Below are positions 56,720-64,000 of a DNA stretch of 64,000 nucleotides, piece after piece (the stretch's first letter is position 1; each line of letters starts with the position of its first letter). The notes beneath the pieces are model-generated. The model was given only the letters and a program-made list of their open reading frames with translations, did no database searches and was not told the origin of the DNA. Both the position numbers and the translations under genes were made by a program. This DNA comes from Haliotis asinina (Eukaryota > Mollusca > Gastropoda > Lepetellida > Haliotidae). Where the stretch lies: the NCBI RefSeq assembly GCF_037392515.1, contig NC_090295.1:15953001-16017000 (forward strand), written 5' to 3'.

Positions 56720-58171
56720 TCAAAGTTCATCATCTGAAGGTACATTGTCAGATTGTTCATCAAGTTCTATATCTTCAACCTCGGACCGGTCCACCTTGGA
56801 GAGGATGTCCTTCACAATTGGTTTCATCCACTGTGTGATTTTGGGATCCATGTCAGGGTCCAGAGCTCTCACTTTCTCCAAAACAGGCTTGAAGAGCGGT
56901 CCGTAACCAAAATAGTTAGTGAATCTGATGGCTCTTACAAGTCGTTCCAAGAATGTCTGTTCCCAACACTTCTTTAGTTTGTTCTCAATCCATCTCTCAC
57001 TCTTGCCTTTATCTTCGTATTCCTCCCTCTTTCTCAAGATGTGCCCCTTACAGCCTTTCAGTATCTGATCCCACATGAATTCAATACCCTTCACTTCTCT
57101 CTCTTTGTCAGTGGCTTCAGATGTTTCAATAGGATGTAGGATGTCCTGTTTGCTTTCATTGACGGATAAGGTTTTAGTCCTTTTCCTTAAAGGTTCACCA
57201 TCATTCTCGGAACACCAGGTTCTCACGTGACGCTGGAGGTCGTGATTGTTCTCAAATGCAATCCCACACTCGTCACACGAAGGCATGCTATCGTCTTCAA
57301 GGCTGTCAGTATCAACAGGGTCAGAGATGTTCACCTTTGGAGTGTCTGGCGTCAAATGATAAGATGGCTCAGGTTGCTCCTCTTTTATACTCTCTCTGAA
57401 GGTCTCAAAGTGTCTTGATTTTGGTGGTGGAGGGTTTGACACTTTTGCCATCTCTGGGACCGGAGGTATACCAGCCACATTAGGTTGCAATCTCTCAGAT
57501 TCAAGGCTTGTGGGTCGCAGGTCGATAGTCAGATTACCATAAGGTTTTTGAACAGTTGTCTCATACACTGACATAAACCTATCAGCATTGTTGGGGTAGA
57601 TACGTCTGGCAAACAATTGGACTTGTGTCTATCCACAGGTGAATTGAACAGAGTCACATAGTGAGAATTCAGAGTGATGTCACGTGACTCTTTCCCTCGT
57701 AGAAACAGATTTTGTAACAGTAGGAAGATAATGACAGGTCCGTGTAAATAGCTGATTGACGCGATTGTCATCCTTGGCCTCAGACATCAAGTCGTCCAAC
57801 ACCATCATGTTATTATTTCTGGCATCAAAGTAGGTGTCGCCAAGTACATCATATGGAATTCCTTTCACAAACTTCACATGAGGTAACTGTTCACTGATCA
57901 CCTGGTACAGCGGCTGCCATTGGGTGTAGCACCAGACAATGTGATTAGGTGCTGGTTGTATACACCCTTGCGACAGAAGGTTGTAAACAAACATTGATTT
58001 GCCACTGCCAGTAGGACCCACAACGACTGCATTAGAGGGGATGGTAAACTTGAAATGTTCTCCTTCATCATCATCTTCTTGTTGTTGTTGTTGTTGTTGT
58101 TGCTGCTGCTGCTGCTGCTGTTGTTGTTGGTTGTGGTAGTGGCGTTGCTGCTGATTATAGCAGGAGTACAT
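56720..58171 (-). pseudogene. Polinton packaging ATPase (A32/FtsK-HerA type) with C-terminal zinc finger (two frameshifts)
   Basis: A DNA-packaging ATPase of the adintovirus/Polinton type. From the ATG at 58171: a polyglutamine run encoded by CAA/CAG repeats (residues 15-31), then Walker A GPTGSGKS (residues 52-59) and Walker B NNMMVLDDL (residues 119-127). The frame changes near 57,735-57,745; the next segment carries LLLQNLFLRGKESRDITLNS. It changes again near 57,620-57,630 to the third segment, which begins LFARRIYPNNADRF and holds QKPYGNLTIDLRP, the usual ATPase C-terminus. That segment extends about 240 residues further, with a zinc finger (CDECGIAFENNHDLQRHVRTWC, near 57,270-57,200) and an acidic end. 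The promoter is a TATATAG near 58,230, inside the end of the integrase gene. Confidence 0.85.
58083..58132. repeat. CAA/CAG microsatellite within the ATPase
   Basis: Seventeen consecutive Gln codons, a block of CAG between CAA runs on the coding strand. Confidence 0.9.
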
Positions 58172-58236
58172 GTTGATACTTCAACAGTCACTCTTTGAAT
58201 GAGGACAAGTGATGATCTTGTTGTTCTATATAGTTG

Positions 58237-59370
58237 CTACATAGGCTGCAGATCACCCTCTGGGATCCAACTATTGAATTTCTTTGGATAACCCATCCAT
58301 TTGACAAAGACTTCCTTCCGACCTTTTCTCTTTCTTGTCTTCAAGACCTTCTCGACGCGCCACATAGTGTCTGCAGACTTATAGATTTTCTGAAGTTCAT
58401 TTGCAAAGAACGAACCAATGACGTGATCTCCTGTCATATCCTTGACTTTATAGACTGGTATCCCATCTCTGTAGTACCGTCTGCTTATAATGAAAATTTC
58501 CTCTGTCCATTTCTCCTGATAATCACGCTGAAAGGTTTGCCTCAGATGTGAAAGTCGCACCTGATCCCCAACTTTGAACTTGAAGGGTTTTCTTCTGCTT
58601 TTATTCATTTTCTCTGCTTTAATGATTTTGACTTGTTTGTGCAGTGGATCAACGTACTGTTCTTTCCAAACAATAGGTTCATTGTTGTTGTCGATATTTG
58701 CGGGTGCCCGTTCATTCAGCGATCTATGAAGTCTGTGGTTGTAGTCCTTTACAAGATCTTGTAAAATGTGTAGATAGTGGTATGTTTGCTTGTCAGTAAA
58801 GTATCTGTACATGGTTGTCTTGAGAGTCCGTATCACACTCTCTGCATAAGAGGCCTTGGTTTCATTCTGTGTTACATAGTAGGCGATGTTCTTACTTCTT
58901 AAATAAGATCTCACTTTCTTGTTATCAAATTCGCGACCTTTGTCAGAACTTATGATATTTGGTAGAGTACCTCAGGAAAATATTCTCTTCAGTGCTTTAA
59001 CAACAGCATCTGGAGTTTTAGTTTTCAACGGTTCTACCCAAAGATAACGAGTAAACACATTGATAACTATCAGTAAATATTTCACTCCATCATTTTCTGA
59101 GGCTATGTTAGATACATCAGCCAAGTCTATGTCCCAACGTGAATCCAAACTTGTAGATACCACTCTGTTACGTTTGAATTTGTATCTCAGAGGTCGCTGA
59201 AGTGAGTAGGCATCTTGAGATGCAAGCCATTTCTTGATGTGATGTAAACTGATTTCAAATTTGCCATCCTTTTTCACCAGGTGATATAACTTAGTTGGAC
59301 CTGAGGAGGCTGGATGTTTGGGATTAAAGTAAATACTGGACAAATAGCCCTCCCATCCTTCAGCTGGCAT
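58237..59370 (-). pseudogene. int: Polinton integrase with chromodomain (single in-frame TGA)
   Basis: A retroviral-type DDE integrase of the Polinton class that would insert the element with 6-base duplications. The ATG at 59370 opens MPAEGWEGYLSSIYFNPKHP, and there is an HHCC-like N-terminus (KKDGKFEISLHHIKKWLASQ). The DDE core shows WDIDLADV (first Asp), SSDKGREFD (second Asp, near 58,935) and SYAESVIRTLK (Glu). A C-terminal SH3-like part (FKVGDQVRLSH) and a chromodomain (WRVEKVLKTRKRKGRKEVFVKWMGYPKKFNSWIP) end at 58,237. The only break is a TGA at 58974-58972, in phase with both sides, between the first and second catalytic Asp. A CGA-to-TGA change would explain it. TATAAATA near 59,415 gives a likely promoter. 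Confidence 0.92.
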
Positions 59371-59407
59371 GGTTACGTGTTAAATGAAGTGAAAAAAATA
59401 CCAAGCC

Positions 59408-59422
59408 CATATTTATAAGCTA
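59408..59422 (-). promoter_or_regulatory. TATA box of the integrase gene
   Basis: On the minus strand CTTATAAATATGGG lies about 45 bases before the ATG at 59370. The same TATAAATA core occurs before the PC4-like gene. Confidence 0.5.
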
Positions 59423-59643
59423 GCACTATAAGTACTTTCTCGACTCTCCATATCAAATCACCTGGCACCTAATAGCTCTCTTTAAAAGAGTCCAATTAAT
59501 AGCTACGTGGTGGTTTCACAGACATTGCACAACCGTTAGAAACAACCGTGTACCTATTAGTGTGACGTCATCAGACAGGATTAACCAATCAAAATAATGG
59601 CACCATCGTCAGGTGGCGTGGAACTCTCATTTTACTATCATCA

Positions 59644-59880
59644 CGTGAATTCTTCATGCCGATGATAAATTCATTTTATCTGAATCTCCTGATTTGAAAC
59701 TTTGTTTGGAAGCTTCTGATGCTTATTGCACACGATGGAAACTAACACTAAATACTTCTAAAACTAAAGACTTTTGTTTTATTTTTTCTGAAAGAAGTAG
59801 TAATATTAGTACTCTACTTCTACTGAAAACTGTTTTAGAGGTCGAAATACATCATGTGTATATATTACAAGCACTGATCG
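59644..59880 (+). pseudogene. LINE A continuation after the Polinton
   Basis: Begins with the right target duplication CGTGAA and continues ATTCTTCATGCCGATGATAA, giving a weak ADD-type motif C and CLEASDAYCTRWKLTLNTSKTKD. It matches 49,462-49,620 closely, as expected for the right half of the interrupted composite. Confidence 0.75.
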
Positions 59881-60118
59881 CTTTTGTATGGCCATTAAAA
59901 TTCGCTTGTTACACATAGGGATTGCAAATGGTGAAAGTGATTTCGGCTGAAAATCAGCTGGGAGTCTGGAGGCCAAAACCATGTATCTAAGAAGTTACAG
60001 TGAAATTCTGAAATCTGATGGCCAAGAGACACAGATGTGGGTACTTCATGTTGATAAGCGGAGCCTCAGCCTCGATATTTTCTACCCTGATTTAGACCGC
60101 TCTCAGGGTCAGTTGATT

Positions 60119-60415
60119 TGCATTTAAGTCGTTCTATCCGATCTAGACTAGACAGCCTCGAAGAAAATTTCACAGGGACACGTGAGTACATACTCTGTGT
60201 TGTAAAAACGGAAATAGTCGAAATTTCGTTTCTCGTTTGAACATGGTTGATATGTTACATGTTTAGATTTTGCATCATATTTGAATCAAAATACACTTTC
60301 CTTAATATATTTTGCAGCTAAAGGAGTGATGACAAAGGGGGAAATATAAAGGACGTGGTCGTGGGACAAAGGTTAAATACATTCCGATCCATTTATTGGT
60401 ATTGTGTCTATGATA
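60119..60415 (+). repeat. Dispersed repeat D, copy 3
   Basis: Diverged copy of 15,955-16,345: TTTCACAGGGACACGTGAGT, ATATTTTGCAGCTAA and CGATCCATTTATTGGT. Confidence 0.6.
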
Positions 60416-60423
60416 TTCGGTCA

Positions 60424-60795
60424 ACCACAAGCAAACTGTAGCGCAAATGGGGCTGCGCAGGATAGAGAATATGACCAGTCTTCTTACACTCGTATGCGAG
60501 CGAGTCGAGCAAAGGTTGGCAGCGTCCCTGACTGCGGTTGGAAAAACATTTTACATGTCAAAATGAAATATCGCCACCATCAAAGGTACACTCCCATTTG
60601 GTTGTGCTCTTAGATTTCCAACCCCATAATGCTCAGCTGAAATAAATCATATTCAACATTTTAAGCGCCACTTGTATTCAGATCGTTCTTCGCCTCCATT
60701 ACCCTAGCTAAGGTACATAGCGTTCACTACATGAACGCTATGTATCTTACCTACCATTACCCCCACCAGCTTCCGGTTCAACTGAGTGAGGGAAC
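60424..60795 (+). repeat. Dispersed repeat C, longest copy, with inserted hairpin
   Basis: Full order of repeat C from ACAAGCAAACTGTAGCGCAA to CCAGCTTCCGGTTCAACTGAG. It carries an extra block at 60,709-60,750 containing a palindrome. It shows the uninterrupted form of the site where the LINE at 9,514 inserted. Confidence 0.7.
60711..60747. repeat. Hairpin palindrome
   Basis: AGGTACATAGCGTTCA, loop CTACA, then TGAACGCTATGTATCT: 15 of 16 stem positions pair. It is absent from the other copies of repeat C, and the host words CCATTACCC occur on both sides, suggesting a small insertion with a duplicated target. Confidence 0.8.
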
Positions 60796-60799
60796 AAGA

Positions 60800-61660
60800 A
60801 TAAGCAGAAATAGAAAAGAAACAACTTTCTGCACGAAATGTATCTATTTATAATTTGTTCACTTATCAAGAGGGGACCATGGCTTCATGTACCCTCAGTG
60901 TTTGTTTATGTTCCCTGAATAAAACGATTCGAATCTTGTTTTTTTTCCGGCAGGTACTGTCTTATTAAAGTCTTCGCGGTGTAGATTCTCGTCTTAGAAC
61001 TGACACAGACTAAATTTGAACGTTTTGTCAAAGTGTATTTATTGGAATGCGTAGCAAATCTTTTCGTGGAGATCGCTAAATTTTGCCGACACAAGAAAAA
61101 AGAACAGATTTAGTGTTATCTCTTCCCTCGACTTTAATTCGCAAAACATCGGTAATTTTCGTACATAATAAAACATGTTATTCGAGATAAAGAAGTACCA
61201 AAAGAGTTGCCATTAGCAACAGGGTGCATTGCGATGCACCTCACTTGTTAGCAGGATACACTGAACATAGAACAGTGCTCAGCGACGTTCATGTGTGACT
61301 TAGGATAAACTAAATAATGCTAAATAAAGTGACTGTCACATAATCCAAATCTATGCTTGAAAATTTATCAACCTCTTGTCAGTCTACAATCCAGCAATAT
61401 ATACCGGTTGTGTTTCCTGCATTACATTAAGTTTGATTACACTTGAGACACAATCGATAGAACCATTAAAACATTACGATCCATTCGTGACCAGTGCGTG
61501 TTATTCAAACCGAATAATATCGAGGTTACGGAAACGGGCGAATGATTACGACCCCTACCTCGTAATCTTTAACACGACTTCTCCCATCAAAGAGCCTTCT
61601 TTTCATTCTTGTGTCGTCTTCAGTGTAAGTCAACAGGAGATACATAGACAGTCTACAGCA
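60800..61660. other. No gene seen
   Basis: AT-rich interval without supportable features. Confidence 0.4.
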
Positions 61661-61666
61661 TTGATA

Positions 61667-62218
61667 GGGGAATGTTAACTGGGATTGTAACTCCCAGATG
61701 CATATCGTGCCTTGACTAATTTCTGTGATTACGGCGTGCACAATTACTCCTAGGTCAAGTGTAGAGATAGTGTCAATATCAGGTGATGATACACCCGGCC
61801 TTATCATCCACGCTCCATATTTTGACCAGGGACGATGGGGGTAGCCTAGTGGTTGAACTGTTCGCTCGTAGCGCTTAAGACTCGGGTTCGATACCCCATA
61901 TAGGTACAGTGAAGATTCATAAATATGAGCATAAATAGTAGGACTGGTTATGAATTTACATAATTTATATAACGTGTGATAGATAGATAGATAGATAGAC
62001 AGACAGAGAGAGGGGGGGAGAGAGAGAGAGAGAGGGGAGGTAAACTTTTGATCAGGGAATGCTAATTGTGTTAGCCGGATATATTTTGTGCCTCGATTAA
62101 TTGTGGTGATTCGGGCGTGCAAAATTACTCGTAGGTCAAGTGTAGAGATAAAGTCGCAAATAAGATGATAGATGATGACACACCCGTTCTTATCACCCAC
62201 GCTCCATACTTTAACCAA
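61667..62218 (+). repeat. Diverged tandem duplication (about 385 bases) with a tRNA-like SINE head in each unit
   Basis: GGGGAATGTTAACTG at about 61,667 and GGGGAATGCTAATTG at about 62,053 begin units that share TAGGTCAAGTGTAGAGATA, CACGCTCCATA and GGGGTAGCCTAGTGGT. The first unit continues into a B-box (GGGTTCGATACCCC, about 61,880) without a SINE body; the second continues into a complete SINE. Confidence 0.65.
61978..62038. repeat. (GATA)n-(GACA)n-(GA)n compound microsatellite
   Basis: Six GATA units, two GACA units, then GAGA with G runs. It lies between the two duplicated units. Confidence 0.9.
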
Positions 62219-62384
62219 AGGCGGTGGGGTAGCCTAGTGGTAAACGTGTTCACACGTCGCTCCGAAAACCTAGGTTCGATTCCCCACATCGGTACAATGT
62301 GTGAAGCCTATCTCAGGTGTCCCTTGCCGTAATGGTATTGGAATATTGCTAGAAGCGGCGTAAAACTAAACTCACTCGATGCGG
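62219..62384 (+). mobile_element. tRNA-derived SINE beside BTB copy 2
   Basis: A-box GGGTAGCCTAGTGGTAAA, B-box CTAGGTTCGATTCCCC, then the shared tail GGAATATTGCTAGAAGCGGCGTAAAACTAAACTCACTC. Its tail is also present at 31,208-31,245 beside BTB copy 1, but the head is missing there. Confidence 0.8.
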
Positions 62385-62516
62385 ATTACGAAGAGGAAGT
62401 TCAGTATACCCGCATACTTGTGCCGATTTTAATTCCTTACCTCCTAGCTTGCCAAAGCCTATAATATTATATTAATACATATACCATAAAACATATTGAC
62501 ATTTTCAACTCCACAG

Positions 62517-64000
62517 CCCTTGAAACTTCGGTTCCCGCTGACAACCCCGAAGACACAGTCATTGGAAGTAATCGGCGGATGTTTAACCAACAGCTTGCGT
62601 GTGACGTCAAGTTCAAGGTCGGGCAGTCGAGATCTCCGGTCGGTGCCCACAAGTATGTGCTGGGTGCCAGGAGTGACGTCTTTTTCACCATGTTCAACGG
62701 GTCGATTCCACAAAGTAATGACGTCGATGTTCCTGATATAGAGATTGAACCTTTCAAGATATTCTTACGGTATGGCCGTTATCATTTCTTTGTCGCTTTC
62801 ATTTTCAGACGAGGCTGGTGTATCTTTCTAAAAGGGAACATAGAACAACTACGAAAAAAGTCTTAATGAAGAAAGGATGTTATTAGCAAACTAGTGTTTG
62901 AATCCATGCCTCCTTCGTTCTCGCTTTGGGAGTACACGAAATCAGAAACGCTGACCATTTTTGAAAACAGTACGTCACACATGACGTTCGGATCTAGAGA
63001 TGAATTCGGAGCCGACTGAAAACCGCTCTGTCTGCAGGTCGTTATGGTCGACAGCCTTTTCATCCCCAATAACTGATAACCCTAAACATCCTCATTCAGA
63101 CTTTTCAGAAGACTTGGACCTGGAAGACATGGATGTTGATTTTGCTGTAAATGAAAACTTCACTCCAGTGGATTTAAACTCTTTAACCCATGGCCAGCTT
63201 GTTAGTATTTTCTGGCTGGGAATTACGTAAATTGTTGCCAAAATATTGGGCCTACCACTGCTACTAGACGTGTAGCAGGCCATTAATTAGGTTTGTTCGT
63301 GAAAGCCCGATAGGCTGCAAAGCTTATTTGCAGATTGTATAGGGGGCTAACCCAACCTTTTATCCATAACCCTTATCCCTGCCTGCCTACACATTCTGAT
63401 CAGGATCCACCACCTTTTCCAGCTCTTGGACTTTAGGGCCAGCAGCTCTTCATGGGTAAGGGCAAACGCTGCCTTACGAATACTTCGCATTATTGGGTTT
63501 TTTTTTTATGTTTCAGCTACCTGTACTGCGATGAAGTCCTAATTGACACGGACAACGTGCTCTCCGTTCTTTACTGCTGCAAGAAGTACAACGTCCAGTC
63601 TCTGTTGACCAAGTGCGTGGACTTCCTCAAGGACATGGTGTCTGTCGACAACGTGTGTTCCTTGTTCGAACAGGCTCACTTCTTTGACGAGAAGCAGTTG
63701 TACAAGAGTTGTCTCTCTTTCATTCACCGACAGGGGACGGAAGTGTTGCAAACTGACGGATTCATTAAGCTCTCGCGCGCATGCGTTTCTGACGTCATTT
63801 CTTCCGACTCCTTGGCTTGTGAGGAAAGTTTCATCTTCGAGGCAATGCTTCGTTGGGCAGAGGCAGAATGTAAAGCTAAAAACAAGACTGTAAACGATTC
63901 GAATTTGAGAGAAATTCTTGGTGACCTGCTTTTCCTAATTCGGTTCAGTCTGATCGACATGTCGTATTATTCCTCAAACATTTCTACTCGCAAGATACTG
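62517..64000 (+). CDS. BTB-BACK domain protein, BTBD3/6-like, copy 2 (runs off the window)
   Basis: Exon A is 62517-62771 (acceptor CAACTCCACAG, donor GTATGG). It encodes the BTB start with RRMFNQQLACDVKFKVGQ and GARSDVFFTMFNG. Exon B starts at 63517 after TTATGTTTCAG with YLYCDEVLIDTDNVLSVLYCCKKY and continues in frame through the BACK domain (FEAMLRWAEAECKAKNK) to the window end. Identity to copy 1 is high in the exons, and the introns also align, so the two loci are duplicates. Differences are mostly single substitutions and both frames are open, suggesting both copies are or were recently functional. The 3' end and the upstream start exon are not seen. Confidence 0.75.

Larger units (their letters stand above)
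52289..59643. mobile_element. Polinton (Maverick), complete ends, internally deleted, 7.35 kb
   Basis: Terminal inverted repeats start TGATGATAGTAAAATGAGAG at 52289 and are inverted at the right end (59643). They share at least about 45 bases, then GATGACGTCACAC, with interruptions. A perfect 6-base direct duplication CGTGAA flanks the element (52283-52288 and 59644-59649); 6 bases is the Polinton standard. Genes inside: polB 3' half (+), packaging ATPase (-) and integrase (-). Typical Polintons are 15-20 kb and also carry a protease and capsid genes, none of which I see here, so this copy is internally deleted. The coding genes carry frameshifts and one nonsense codon. Confidence 0.92.

Noticed and set aside
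21754-58974. Stop-codon reassignment (TGA read as an amino acid) to explain in-frame TGAs
   Set aside because: TAG and TAA also occur in frame, the LINE and BTB genes use normal stops, and the TGAs are confined to decayed elements.
61835-61900. Functional tRNA gene
   Set aside because: It has A- and B-box-like words but the arms do not pair convincingly and the same words head the SINE at 62,219, so it is a SINE-related head.
61526-62218. 230-codon minus-strand open frame
   Set aside because: Crosses the (GATA)n/(GA)n microsatellite and a tandem duplication; no recognisable domain.

Overview
The window is metazoan nuclear DNA, most likely from a gastropod mollusc and possibly an abalone (Haliotis). 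It is AT-rich and has spliced genes. It carries several short SINE copies that end in a GGAATATTGCT...GCGGCGTAAAACT block plus a (CACT)n tail, a tail type I associate with Haliotis-like gastropod DNA; this species guess is from memory. Almost everything present is transposable-element sequence. The only host-type genes are two paralogous BTB-BACK (BTBD3/6-like) loci, at 31.4-32.9 kb and 62.5-64.0 kb, the second running off the window.

Layout. 1-5.9 kb: part of a Polinton/adintovirus-like element, with a protein-primed DNA polymerase B on the minus strand (three frameshifts and a substituted motif C Asp) divergent from a small spliced PC4-like gene. 5.9-9.5 kb: non-coding repeats and a SINE. 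9,514-15,584: a full-length I-superfamily LINE with 13-bp target duplications and both ORFs open, but with its RT motif A Asp replaced by Tyr. 15.6-19.5 kb: dispersed repeats and a Tc1-like transposase. 19,496-30,439: a minus-strand Ty3/Gypsy errantivirus-like element with two LTRs, gag-pro-pol and an F-type env, carrying ten nonsense codons and about two frameshifts. 30.5-33 kb: repeats and BTB copy 1. 34-43.5 kb: tandem repeats, a 3.27-kb TIR element with a 7-bp target duplication, a fold-back structure, a Tc1 relic and SINEs. 43,566-47,768: a second, internally deleted copy of the LINE, with its own 13-bp target duplication. 47.8-52.3 kb: two versions of a composite made of a 33-bp minisatellite followed by nested LINE fragments. 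52,289-59,643: an internally deleted Polinton with terminal inverted repeats and a perfect 6-bp target duplication (CGTGAA), containing a polB 3' half, a packaging ATPase and a chromodomain integrase. 59.6-62.4 kb: repeats and SINE heads. 62.5-64 kb: BTB copy 2.

How the parts relate. The SINE tails resemble the 3' end of the full-length LINE, which suggests the LINE machinery mobilised the SINEs. The Polinton sits inside one copy of the LINE composite, and the other copy (about 49.46 kb) keeps an uninterrupted version of the target. The complete LINE interrupts a dispersed repeat that appears uninterrupted near 60.75 kb. The BTB loci are duplicates whose introns and a flanking SINE tail are also shared. 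The order of events can therefore be read as: SINE and LINE fragments, then segmental duplication, then Polinton insertion.

All viral-type genes here are broken. They are described as they stand, and no repaired version is given.
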